Positions 1 to 11,600 of a DNA stretch of 64,000 nt are shown one piece after another. The stretch is from positions 17,842,501 through 17,906,500 of the forward strand of contig NC_064442.1 of the NCBI RefSeq assembly GCF_023343835.1. Reading direction: 5' to 3'. Below the pieces are notes generated by a model. That model did not search any database. It saw only the letters and a list, made by a program, of their open reading frames with translations, and had not been told where the DNA came from. This stretch comes from Lagopus muta (taxonomy: Eukaryota; Chordata; Aves; Galliformes; Phasianidae). The translations under genes were made by a program, and so were the position numbers. Position 1 is the stretch's first letter; every line of letters begins with the position of its first letter.

Positions 1-153
1 ATACACATATCCCACCTTTCTCCTCCCTGAATCCCCAGTTTGCTCCCCGTCACAACCCCACGGTGAGCTCAGAGGGGACCCACGTCCAGCCCATCCCTGT
101 GGCACCAAGGCAGCTCAGCATCCCTTAGCTCCCTTCCCCCTCAGCACCCTCAC

Positions 154-398
154 CTGTAGATGGGCCCAAAGCGCTGGAACTTGCTGGCCATGATGTTGTG
201 CACGTTGTGAAAGCCGCCCTCCTTCCAGAAGTGGTACAGGTTAAGCCAACCCGTTCGCCATTCACCCGGCACCTGATCGAAGGGCCGAGCTCCTGAGGGG
301 CCAGGCAATGGGCAGTGGACCCCCGCGAGGGCTGGGATCCCTCCAGCACAGCGGCATGCCTGAAAGCTGCCCGCTATGGGTGCAGCCCTGGAGAGCAT
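154..398 (-). CDS. CYP11A1: CYP11A1 exon 1 (cholesterol side-chain cleavage P450, partial)
   Basis: First coding exon of the mitochondrial cytochrome P450 that converts cholesterol to pregnenolone, the first step of steroid synthesis. The ATG is at 398 and translation gives 81 codons plus two bases before a CAG|GTGAGG donor (last exon base 154). The N-terminus is a mitochondrial presequence (rich in Arg and small residues, few acids). It is followed by the family signature GWLNLYHFW and ends FGPIYR, matching human exon 1, which ends at PIYRE. Haem-binding and substrate regions lie in later exons off the left edge, so bases 1-153 are intron 1. CYP11A1 next to SEMA7A on the same strand is the mammalian arrangement. 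Identification rests on the WLNLYHFW and GPIYR motifs plus synteny; I see nothing broken in the exon. Confidence 0.93.
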
Positions 399-423
399 GG
401 GAGCGGGGCGAGCACACGGCCGG

Positions 424-465
424 GGTGACCTCGCTCTTATCCCTGAATCCTGGGCTCAAGGCAAG
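424..465 (-). promoter_or_regulatory. CYP11A1: CYP11A1 proximal promoter candidate
   Basis: Reading the minus strand, a TATA-like GGGATAAGAG lies at 434-443, about 36 bp upstream of the ATG. An AGGTCA nuclear-receptor half-site lies at 426-431. On the plus strand TCAAGGCAA (456-464) is one base from the SF-1/NR5A1 consensus TCAAGGYCA. NR5A1 sites near the start are the known drivers of CYP11A1 in mammals. The TSS is not fixed by sequence, and the 5'UTR would have to be very short if GATAAG is the TATA box. Confidence 0.35.
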
Positions 466-1639
466 GAGCTGTTGCCCGCCTCCAGCACGTCACGGGGCTG
501 AGTGCTGGCGAAATGCCCCAAAAAGGGTTGGGATGTGGGGCAGGGGGTGGCCTTGCTTTGGGGGACAGCGCTTGGGGGAGCTTGCTCCTGCCCCGCGTTG
601 ATGCTGATGCTTGGCCATGCAACCCCAATAAAAGCCATTCCAACATAAAAACAAGTTGCCCTGCCTTCAAAATGTTTTGCTTTCCCTGCAAAACAGATTA
701 TAAAAGTGCTTGCAGTGCTGCTGCTCCCCCCCCCAACTCAGCTTCAGAGGGCACAGCCTGCAGAGGTGACCCTGAGAGGCTCCTGGGTTGACGGAGGGCT
801 GGGAGCAGCCACCCAACGGGGATTTGCTGAGTTCCCGAAGTGGGGACTCGGCGGATTTTTTTTAGTATTTAGTTTTATTCAGCCCCTATTCCTTCCACTT
901 CAGGAGCAAAACCGCTGAGCCCAGCGCTGGGCACCGGGGGGCGCGCCTGGCCCATCCACTGCCACCAACAGCGCCACCTGTCCCCCCCCGACACGCGTCG
1001 TCAGGTCCTCCAAGCGGACCCTCCAAAAAATGCCCCTTTGGGGACGTTTGGACCATCGGTTCCTATTGCGTATGGCACCTGGGTGCGGGAAACGCAGTGG
1101 TTTGGGGTCTTTGTGAAAAAAGAGGGGGCTGGAAATGGGGCTTCCCCTAAGGGAGGCAGGGCTGTGATCGTGTTTTCCTGTGGTATTGATGGTGACAAGT
1201 GGGACCCCCCATGGCAAAGGGGCTCTTCCCCATGACACTTATGTAGGATGCTTCCATCCCGACGTGGGCATTTCACTGTCACTTTCCACCCATGGGGCTT
1301 TCTTCACTCTGCACCCCTATGAGCAGGATGACTAAGGACCACCCCATCGCACTTCCCCCCCCCCAAAATCACACTGTACACAGTGGGAGATGCTGGGAAA
1401 TACCCAATCTGGGGGTGAAAGCCTCGCCTCCACACAGCCCACAGAAGCCAGATGTGTGGAAAACCCCCATCGTCTCCCAGGGATCTGGAGCATCCGGTGC
1501 TGGGAGCGCAGTGATTTATCACAGGAGAGGTCAAACTGCTGCCCTACACCAAAACTACAACTTATACTCTGACCTGAAGTCGGGGGAACAGCATTTTCTG
1601 ATGGGCTTTTTGCTTCTTGTAGGCACAAGTTGTTTCTCT
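466..1639. other. intergenic, no gene seen
   Basis: Between the CYP11A1 promoter and the minisatellite. A plus-strand AATAAAA (629-635) and TATAAAA (700-706) occur but no ORF with protein-like composition accompanies them. Short C and G runs are present. I see no coding exon, RNA gene or recognisable transposon here. Confidence 0.5.
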
Positions 1640-2400
1640 GGTACCCAGAGGGATGCTGTTGGTGAAGATGGTACTCAAAGTGATGCTGTGGGTACAACAT
1701 CCCAAAGGGATGCTGAGGCTGCAGGTGGCAGCCCTGGTATCCAAAATGATGTTGTGAGTACAGAGAGCAACTGGTACCCCAAGGGTTGCTGTGGGTGCAG
1801 GCAGTACCCAAAAGGATGCTAAGGATGCAGGGAGAGTCAGGTACCCAAAAAAATGCTGTGGGTGCAGGTGGCATCCCCAGTACCCAATGGGATGCTGTGG
1901 GTGCAGGTGGTACCCAAAAGGATGCTGTGGATACAGAGAGCATCTGGTTACCAAAGGGATGCTGTAGGTACAGGTGTTGCCCAAAGGGATGCTCTGGGTG
2001 CAGGTGGTACCCAAGGGGATGCTAAGGGTGTGGGTAGCATCCCTGGTACCCCAAAGGATGTTGTAGGTACAGGTGGTACACAAACAGATGCTGTTGGTGA
2101 AGACGGTACCCAAAGGGATGCTGTGGGAGCAGGTGGCATCCCTGGCACACAAGGGGATGACGTAGGTGCAGGTGGTATCCCTGGTACCCAATGGGATGCT
2201 GTTGGTGAGAATGGTGCCCAAAGGGATGCTGTGGCTGCAGCTGGTACCCAAAGGGATGCTAGGGTGTAGGTTGGCAACCCTGAACCCAAAGGGATGCTCT
2301 AGGTACAGGTGGTATCCCTGGTACCCAGTGGAACGCTGTTGGTGAGGATGGCACCCACAGGGATGCTGTGGGTGCAGGTGGCATGCCAGAGACCCAAAGG
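1640..2400. repeat. degenerate ~30-bp minisatellite
   Basis: About 25 diverged tandem copies of a roughly 30-bp unit built around GGTACCCAAAGGGATGCTGT followed by GGGTGCAGGT. Some copies carry an extra GGCATCCCTG-type insert, giving a second, longer period of about 40 bp. Because the unit is a multiple of three, several frames stay open across hundreds of bases on both strands. Copies differ by substitutions, so this is an old array. It lies between CYP11A1 and the 3' end of SEMA7A. Confidence 0.92.
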
Positions 2401-3490
2401 CACGCAGACCACCCCTCAGGTTCTGTGCATGTCACACACAGGGCGTGCAGTCAGAGCCCAGGGTTGCAGGGTTTCTCACGGAACCTCACCTCTGCAGGAT
2501 TTCCTGGGCCTATTGTGTGCAGCGAGCCCTGAGCCCTGCGTGCAGAGCAGCCACAAGACTGCACCCAAGGTCACAGCACAGACGATGCCTGCAGCAGGCG
2601 CCAGCTCCATCCTGCAGCCCTACAAAAAGCTGCAACAAAACCCCACAAAGCTTTTGTCCCGGACCGGCAGCATTTCTCATTACATCTGTCTGCCCTTTGG
2701 TAGCACAGCAGGAAGCCAGCAGCGACTCACAGCCCCCAGCCTTCCTGCAAACATGCCCCCGTTCAAATAAACCACCCCGAAAATAACCCAAGGGGAACAA
2801 TGTGCTGCCCTCAGGGTGAGGTGCTGAGCGCTGGGTTTCACTCTTTCCATCACCACATTTTCCCTGCGCAGCCCCCAGGGCCGCTCTCCCCAAGCTCTTT
2901 CTCAGCAAGCTTTCTGCTCGTAGAACACAGAGTGGTTGGGGGGGGGGGGGAAGAGCAGCTAGGAAGGAAAAAACCCAACGCTTTTTTTTTCCATTTTTAG
3001 GAAATTTAGCGTTGGTTTTTTTCCCCCCTCTTCTGTCCCTTTTGCTCCGTGAGCACACAGAAGGGCTCATGAAACTTCAAGGGCAGCACTGCAGCTCCGC
3101 ATTCCCGTTTCTCTTGGCCGTCCCCCTCCTCCTTTCTGCCTTCACACTTCTCCTTTTAGCACAGGCTCGCTTCTCCTTCCCTGCATCAGGGTGCTGCCGT
3201 CACATATGGTGCTGCCGGGACGTCTGCTGCCAAGCCCCAGAGTGAGAGAAGATGAAGAAATAGGGCTTCCATAGCGAGCTGTCACCCGAGCAGTGATAAC
3301 TCCCAAATATTTCCCAGCCCTACCTGCAGGAAGGAACCCAGGGGTGAAAAAGCCCTCAAAACAAAGCTCTACGACGAAGCCACGATCCCAAACGTGATGA
3401 AGCTCCAGCAAAAGGGTCCTGTGATGACATTCCATTGGGAAAAGCCACTCCTGACGTCAAGGCAGGCAGATTCCAGCCACAGCAGCACCC
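2401..3490. other. intergenic, no gene seen
   Basis: Unique sequence between the minisatellite and the SEMA7A 3' region. It contains poly-G (about 2940) and poly-T (about 2980 and 3018) tracts. No exon, RNA gene or transposon recognised. Confidence 0.45.
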
Positions 3491-3506
3491 ACGGGCACCT
3501 GGCAGC

Positions 3507-3512
3507 TTTATT
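3507..3512 (-). terminator. SEMA7A: alternative distal poly(A) signal, SEMA7A
   Basis: AATAAA on the minus strand. It would extend the SEMA7A 3'UTR to about 1.75 kb if the upstream signal at 3804 is bypassed. Confidence 0.3.
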
Positions 3513-3784
3513 TTTACCAGCACAGCCCACGTGGGGAGCCCAGAACCCACAGCCCACATCCTGCTCTGGTTTCCCCATACAAGCATGACTGCCCAAGACA
3601 CACGAAGCTGTTAAAGATGGGACACGAAGGGTCTGAGACGGCGACGTTTTGAGTGATGGGGATGGGGGAAAGGCCAGAACAGAGCACAAAGGGTCAATGG
3701 GAAATGAGGAGCTGGGGATGGGGACGGCGTGCAGCCTTGAGGGGGAGCCCAGCAGCCCTGGTGCCCAGTAAGAAGCATGGTGCC

Positions 3785-5245
3785 CACGTGCTCTCGTCCA
3801 CTCTTTATTTCAATGATCACCTTCTCACTTTGGTCACAGCTTGGAAAGGGGTTTTGTTTTTTGGTAGCTGTTTTCTTTCCCTCCTTTCTCTACTCTGAGC
3901 CCGCCTTTCTACCACGCTAGAAAATTAGACAAGTACAGCAATTGCTCGTTGATAATAAATAGGTCATTTGTTAGTTGACAAAGTTAAAGTGCTTTGAGAA
4001 GAGATGTAAGAAGCTCTATGCTAGGCTCTGGGGGTTGTGTGGGAACGTAGTGCTGTAGGAAGCTCTGCTCTGCCTACACCCCCCCCTGCTTTGCCCAAAG
4101 ACCACAAGGCTCAGCTGGCGGCACAGCCTGCCCAGCACTCTGCCCACCAGGCTGGGGGAGTTCCAGCAGTCCATAGGGCAGGGGAAGGCTCGGACAAGGT
4201 GTGGGATCACCCTCTGCGCACAGGCACAGGGACAATATCCCATATTTCACAGTTTAATCTTGCTTGGAGGCCTCAGAGCTCAGGGCGGGGGGTGCTGGCC
4301 CTCCCCTGTCTCATCATGCAGCACCCAGGGGTGGAAGTGGCTGCGAAGCCCTGAGCCCCACAGCCTGGCTCCTCTTTCCCTGAGGAAGCCCAGTCCCTCC
4401 CCAAGGGGAAAGGGGCACTGGGAGCAGGGCTGTCCGCAGAGCGATGCCCCTAGCTGCCTGCACGGATTTGTGCGTTTAACGTCTCCCCAGGGCCTCCTGG
4501 GGGCTTCCACCTCTCCTTCCAGTCTCTAGGAAATCTTAGGGCCCTTTGGTCTGTCCTCCCCCACACCCCGAATCTATAGCTAAGTCATCCTCCAAGTCTT
4601 ATCCATGCAAAACGCTAACTTTGAGCCTGCCCTTCCCTGCAGTTTGTCAGTGCCAGCTCCCGCTCGCTCTCCCACATCACAGCCCTCTGAACAACCAACA
4701 AAACCCTTCCAGAGCAGAACGGGACCCACGAGTGACACTGGGAAGATCCCAGCTGCTCGCCCCTTGGGCTTGTTGTTAGCCACTAACACCCTGGAGAGAA
4801 GCGCAGGCCAACCAGTTCGAAAGGCCAAGGGCTGGCTCCTCCTCTTCATCACATGCACGTTCCCAAAGAGAGGAGCCGTTGCGCCCTGAGGATCAGTGCA
4901 TGCACATCTGCATAGTCCCCTGAACAAAGTCTGCACCTGGTGCGTGCTCAGGACCACCAGTATGGAGCTACCAGCGCGTGCCTGGGGGCAGGCTGCAGTC
5001 CTGTGGGTACAGTGAACGTTCCCCTTGAGACAGGACGCTCCTGGCCCCAAACCCTGCTCCATCCGGCCCTGTAGCTGCCTCTTCCTCACATCGACTCCGA
5101 AGATGGAAGAGTTGCTGCCCACAGAGCCGGGACACCGCTGGGGACAGTCAAAGGTTAGTGCCCAAGGAGTGACTGAGAGCAAGGGTCTGGCCTCACGTTA
5201 AGTGCAGGAAGAGTGGCAGCAGTTGGGAAGGCGGCCGTGTCGTGC
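3785..5245 (-). other. SEMA7A: SEMA7A 3'UTR (approximate)
   Basis: Sequence between the SEMA7A stop and its likely poly(A) site. No conserved ORF, RNA gene or transposon is visible. The far boundary is an inference from AATAAA at 3804-3809. Confidence 0.45.
3804..3809 (-). terminator. SEMA7A: probable poly(A) signal, SEMA7A
   Basis: AATAAA on the minus strand, 1.44 kb past the SEMA7A stop codon. The weaker ATTAAA at 4252-4257 could give a shorter 3'UTR of about 1 kb. Sequence alone does not tell which is used. Confidence 0.45.
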
Positions 5246-5604
5246 TCAGTGGAAGAGCTCCACCAACAGCACCATGAGCAGCAGCTGCAGCCAGGATGCC
5301 AAAGTCACGGTGGCCTGACCCTTCTGCGACATGAACCTGAGCTGGTTCACCAGGTGCTCCTTCACCAGAGCCTGCCTGAAGCCGTCCTCCTCCGAGACGC
5401 AGATGTAGTGGCCGTAGTGAGTGTGGCTCACGTTCTGGATGAAGTAGAAGCAGTCCGGCTGCGGGTGGGTGTTGTTGCAGGTCTTGATGAGGGTGTCGTT
5501 GTGGTACCAGTTGTAGGTGGCATAGTGGGACTCGACGGGACAGTTGAGGTAGTAGCGAGAGAAAGGGACGACGGGGACGACGGTGACGTTCTGGTAGCTG
5601 TCTG
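5246..5604 (-). CDS. SEMA7A: SEMA7A exon 14 (Ig domain and GPI signal)
   Basis: Last coding exon: Ig-like domain with SRYYLNCPVES and the YGHYIC signature, then a basic stretch and the hydrophobic tail SWLQLLLMVLLVELFH ending in TGA. There are no charged residues after the hydrophobic run apart from a single Glu and the final His, as expected for a GPI-transamidase substrate rather than a transmembrane anchor. Acceptor is CTCTTCCAG at 5605; a CAG 3 nt further in would drop one Ala. Confidence 0.93.
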
Positions 5605-8600
5605 CTGGAAGAGGTTGGGAAGGGTGGCATGAGACAGGAATCCCCAGGAGGCACACACTGCCCTGCAGACCCACAGGGAAGAACGGGTGGGTTGATGGGG
5701 ACACATTGCACGGGGACACATTGCACTTAATGACAACGGCAGGGCACGAACCACACCTGGTGATGTCCATAGGACTTCTCCTGCCTGGATGGCCAGCAAA
5801 ACAGTTTGAACCCCCCTCAGCCAGCTCAGAAGACCTCATCCTACCACAGCGCCAGGTTCAGCACAGAGGGGAAATGAGGCCAAGGAAGACTGTTTACAGC
5901 ACTGGAGAGGTTTCCAGATGTGCTGACAGCTCCTTGGCACGAAGGCCTATCGGTGAGTTGAGTTATGTTTGCACAGCAGCCAGCCAGACTGCGTGTCTGG
6001 GGGTAGGAGGCAAGATATTTCCTAATGGCTGTTGGCTTTGCGCAGCGCAGGCTGGGCTGGGTCACTCAGATCATCCCTACCTAAGGGACATCTGTGGCTA
6101 TAGAAGCAGCAGCGTGCCATGAGAATCGATCGTGGTACTGCATACCAAAAGGCCTGACAAACATTCAGCTCATGCCTTTATTTACTCAGCAAACACACTG
6201 CGTAGCCGTTGACTCCGAGCCGATACGTGTGGTGTCTCAGCCACAGCACAGTCATAATGAGTTCCCCAGAACTGAGTAGCAACAGCTCTCCCAGCCTGTG
6301 CTAACACTTGAGAATCAGCCCCCCTGCTTCAAACCCTTCACATACCTTCCTTAACTTCACCCTTCTGGCACTTTCCTTGCCACGGCTCCAGGTTCAGGTT
6401 CTGACGCACCTCCCTGCCAGGTGGAAACAAGCATTAGCAAGGCACTACCAACACAGCAGCAGCACTCTGGAGCTAAGAAAGGAGTTTATTCCCATAGAGA
6501 TTGTGCTGGATCAGAACGTTTAAACACCCACTACCAGCAGGGTGGGGAAAAACGCCCCCCAGACACTTAAGGGGTTGGTGGGTGACAAATGTGAGACACA
6601 GCAGCTCACCATAATCAACCACTTTAAACAGCACCATGATTGGTAGACCTTGATTTTTACTGAGGGCAAGCATAACGGACCATATTTGTGATGAAGCTAC
6701 GCACGCTTCTAAGGGGAAAAGGGGATCTGGTGCTCAGGATGTATGAAACCCATTGATTTCTCCCTCTACCACAGCAGAGGTGCTGCAGGAGAGCCCTGCA
6801 GAGGCGCAGGGCAGCAGAACAGCATCGAGCACTGCCTGGCCACAGTGAGATCTGCCTCTGATGGCAAGATGCTCACAAAACCAAGCGGCCAGGAAAGGGT
6901 ACAGCGAAGATGTGGGCATTTCCCAAGCTAACACATCCAGCCAAATTTGATGGGGATAGCAGCGAGCTGCCCGTGCCACGTACCGGTTGTGATAGATGGA
7001 CTGGCAGCGCCCATCGGCCCACCCACAGTAGGGGTCCCTGGCCAGCAGGCAGCTCTCACAGTTGTTACGGTACACCCCACACATGTCCATGGGCACCTCC
7101 ACCACTCTCCTGCTCGAGCCCACGTACAGCATCGCCTGTGGGAGGGAAGCAGAGGGGCTGATCCTCCCAGCACCCGTCCCAGTGCCGCCCCGCGAACGTC
7201 TCGCGCTTCTGCGAATGTTCCTACAGCTTTAGTCACTGTGATGCCGGGTTGGATCCCACCAGCAGGGCTGGTAGCTCTCCAGGCAATGCAGTCATACGTC
7301 GCTTGCTCTCTTATTTTCCCCCACCTTAGGTATAAATAAATTTGCTCCATCAGTGCCAGCAATGTTTTCACCTCCGGGATGGAGCACCAGCATTGTCTGA
7401 CAGCTCATCTGCCAGCAAGGCCAGAAAAGGAGAGGGAATCTGCAGGGGAAGCAGAACTCTGTGCTGGGATTTGACCCAGGCAGCAAACAGCCTCGCTCTT
7501 CCCTCTCCTCCAGGAGAGATCTCTTTGCCCACTGCTCTGCACAGTGATCCAGCACTGGGGGCATCAGCCCAGCTGCGAGGACCCTCCCCTCAAACCCATC
7601 CAGAGGCTGTTTCCATATCTAGGAGCTGGTATGAAACTGCCTATCCCTGCTTCCTGCTTGCTTTTATAACCACAGCCCCAGCCACTGGTTTCTTTTCTAT
7701 GGACCTACCCTCTCGTGGTCCAGGATCATGGACTGGATCGGGTCCTTCTTTGAGAAGACCTGGAGCTCCATGATGTTATGCACTCCCCCTGGCAGCTCTA
7801 CTACCTTGTGGATGGATCCCCTGTCTGGAAAACAAGACAGGAGAGCCCTGATGAAGGCAAAGCAAAGGGACTAAAGCCAGGAGTGGGGAAACCGGACAGA
7901 GAAGCAGCTCTGGGAGCTCAGCCCTTGTTGCAGCACACAATACCCACTCTGCAGAGCCAGATATGACTGTGTCCCTGAAACCAGCCACCCAGGGGGAGCC
8001 TGGAACCTTTCTCAGAATTATTTTCTTAGGAAATCACCCTCTAAACAATAGTGCTACCCAGAGCAGAGCTTTGTCACCCTCCCAGCCAAGAGCTATGAGG
8101 AACTGGTTTCCCCTGGAGGCCTGGCCAAGCCCCCTTTGTTCAGCTGCAATAAAAACCAACAGCTCTCCAACTCGCCATTGTTCTGCAGTGCCTTTTCCCC
8201 AGTGCCTGGGGCTGAAACGTGGACTTTCACCTTTCTGGCTTTTTAAGCAAACTCCCTCCTCCATTAAATGACTTCAGAAATTGGTAACACAAGAGAACGA
8301 GCAATTTGGCAGAGATGTGGCAATTCTCCTCCTGATTGAATGTGCATCAGCAGTCTCACCAGTTACTCTCATGTAATTGTCTCGTTTCCCTATCCCAGGT
8401 AGCTGCTCCCTTACTCAGTGCAGCCAGGGGAGGTGAGGCAGGACCTCCCATAGGCATCAGGCAGGGAACAGGATCACCCCTCATCTCACTCCAGGTGTCT
8501 CCATGCCCACCACAGCACAGGTGGGAAGCCTTGCCAAGCCCTGCAGCACGAAGCAAGCTGCCTTGCAGAATTTGGAAGGCATTAGCTGCATTTAGCAAAA

Positions 8601-11600
8601 GCTTTTAGCAAGATAAGAACAATAAGAGCATCCACTGCCTCCAACCCAGGCCACCAAGACTTGTCTGTATTTTTTCATGTCAGTAAACAAGCTCCAATAC
8701 AACACAAATGCAAAAACAAAAAGGATGAGCACAGCTCTAGGGTGTGAGCCTGGGCAGCAAGGCAGGAAAGAGAGCACTGTGCCAGGGTTCCTGGTACCTG
8801 TTGCCAGATAAAGCACGGTGTATTGGTGTCCATCACTTGCAGAGACCTCATGCACCCCAATCTTCTGGTAGCGGTGCTTGTTGTGAAATAAGGGGCTCCT
8901 GGTGGGCGCGAGGGGCTCCACTCGGTTCTCTACCTCTGGGTGGCTGTCAGCTATCTTGAAGGTCTCACTTGGGGTGTGCTGTCCAAAGGGAACACACTGC
9001 ACCGGGAGGGAACAAAAGGCACTGCGTCAGAGGAAGGCAGATACGTGGGGGTGACACTTGAGGGCAGGAAATCAATGACATGGCACAGCTGAGCCTAGAG
9101 GAGAATGCCCAGGGCCTCCTGCCATGGCAAAGAGCCTGCAGGCTGCTCTGCAGCTACACAGGATCAGAGAGCAGGTTGGAAAACATGCAGCAAACACCTT
9201 ATCTGCACACCTGGCAACCCAACAGCCTTTCTCCTATTGCATAAGTTTCAGTTTAGCAAATTCAGACCCTGCCATCCCCCACCGGCCTTGAACAGCCTCT
9301 CCCTGTGCAGTTGTTTGCTGCCAGGTCAGTTGAGCACCATGAACTGTAGGGTTAGGCTAGAGATTTCTGCTGACAAAAATTCTGTGTTAGCAAACACAAT
9401 GTGAGGCTTTGTCCTCCAACTTCAAATAAGGGCTCAGACCTGTTTGCCAAGTACATAAGAGCCTCACTCCCCTTTAATTTTCATGAAAGTGTTGGACCTT
9501 GACCAGCCTCCTCATGTTTCCAGTAACAAAGCTCAGATCCTTCCCACGGTGGCCACAGCCAGTCTGAGAACAGCACCCAGCTCTCAGCTGGCTGGTTGGG
9601 ACCCTCAACTGCCCCAGCTCCTCTAACAGCAGCAGAGCAGGGAGCTTAGGAGGTCTCTCTGCTTAACCTGGGTGTCTTTCATCGTTTACTCACCTGCCCA
9701 GGCTTGATCTCTGGGTTGGGACCATTATAGCCTTTGAGTTTGGATGTCCGAAACACGTTGTCAATGTCCCCAAAAGAATAGACACAAACAGCAGAGCTTC
9801 CCCTGTGGGAAACAAGACAAAGAGAGGGTCAGGGATACAGTGGCCTTTGGCTGGGGCACGGCTGGGGCACAGCTGCGTGTCGCACCTTTGCTGCCCATGT
9901 CCATTCTGGCTGTTTTCCACCCATGTTCCTGCCAGAGAGAACAAAGGGCTGAAGGAAAGGACAAGGGCCCATGGGACAGGCATCCCCTATTTTGCAAAGA
10001 CCCTTACCAGGTGTTTGTGAAGAGCCCGTAGACTTTGGAGTCCCTCCAGTCACTTGCAGGGACAAAGAAGACATCCTGCAGCCAGTTGAAGTTGCCCTTG
10101 GTGGCCGGGTCGACACAAATCAAGCTGGCCTTCAGGAAGGTGGTCCACTTGGAAGCAGAGAGGGAACTGGTTCCACCTTTGTCTTCCTGGAGGGGAAAGA
10201 AAGCAGGGAGTCAGGGCTTGGTAGAGAACAACACAAAGTCCCCTCTGTATGGCATCTTAGGAGGATAACTGAGGGATGCTCCGGAGAGATATTTGCTGCT
10301 AGTCACTGCAATGCTTGTTGATCTCTAACATCCCAGCAAGACAGGGCAGTGTTGCTTGTCCCTACAAGCAAGATGGGAGCCCAAGGACAGGAAGGCCAAA
10401 AGACATGGCTAGAGGGAGCCAGAGGGGCCAACTCGTGTGCTGACAATACTAGATGAGCTGGTATGGCCATCTGTCACCTCTGTGACACTGCTGCCTCCCC
10501 ACCATACCCTGTTCCCATGGTACCTTACACAGCTGGGCCACTCGGGAGATGTTTCTGGGTGCCTCAGGACTCTTATCTGGATTGTCTTCACGGAAGAAGT
10601 AGTAAATCTTGTCCTGGTAAGGATCTTCATGCCTTAACGTGGTGGCTTTGACAAACTGAGGGTCTGGAAGGGGAAGCAAGCAGTCAGAAAACTTTGGCCT
10701 GAACAAGCACCCTTCAGAATCACAAGCCCACTGGTGGGTCAGGGCAAAGGACAGGTCCAAGCCTTTTCTCTGTACCTGATCAGTCACAGCACACTACAGA
10801 CTATTTTTCATGCACCATGTTCCCACATGTTCCCTTTCCTCTCTCTCCTCCATGCACTTGTTACCTTTGGGGCAAATCCCCAGAGCCCAGTGAAGCCTTG
10901 GCTTTGTACAGAAAGGTTCCCTCAGTGCAGCAAGCTGCCTCACTGTGTTCAGTGTGGAAAACCCAGTAATGTTGTTCCTATTAATACACTGCTGCCACAA
11001 AGGGCATCCCCAGCAGCACTATGGTCCCTCTGGGCATCGTTAGATGGTGGCCCTGTGGCAGGGAATTCTGTGTCATCATGGGATCAACCCCACTGCTCTG
11101 GGTCTGCAAGGCTTTTTCCCCGCTGTCTTGCTAGGCCTTGGTGTCATTTGGATTTTTGTCTTTGATAAAAAAAGGCTTAGGAGAAGACAGTGCAGTAAGG
11201 TTGCAGAAATTGAGAAGCCCATTAGCAGCCCAACAGCTTCTTGCTGCTGGGTCATGACCCAGGCTGGGGATTTGGAAAGAGTCATTGCCCAGAATGGAAG
11301 CTGTTCTTCCTGTTTCCACCACCACTCGGCAGCTGATGGGCACCTTTACACAACAAGCATCTGACATGGGACTTGCTGTCCACTTCTCTCCATTTCCCCA
11401 TCCTCTCCTTCCTCACCCTGAGCAAGAGGAACTCATGCCAGTTGTCTTGGTGCAGAAGCGAGGAGGTGAAATTCCCCCCAGCTGGCAGCAAGAGAGCTGC
11501 AGAGAGCTGCTGGGTCCCTCCCTGCCACACCATGGGGGACAGATCCAGATGAAGCTGCTTGCTGGGGCAAAGCAACTGGTCCCATGCTCCTGTACTCACT

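Noticed and set aside
1562-2251. Long minus-strand open frame (229 codons) rich in SIPLGT-type repeats
   Set aside because: It lies entirely in the 30-bp minisatellite; the open frame follows from a period divisible by three, and no splice sites, start context or protein family support it.
5605-5839. Upstream in-frame extension of SEMA7A exon 14, including an alternative acceptor CTGCAG near 5662
   Set aside because: Exon 13 ends with one base over; joining at that acceptor would shift frame relative to the Ig domain. The extension has no similarity to semaphorins.
5835-5915. Exon-like stretch between AACAG and GTAGGA (45 bp) as SEMA7A exon 13
   Set aside because: Length breaks phase with exon 14 and the translation does not match. 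The 68-bp exon at 6346-6413 fits both.
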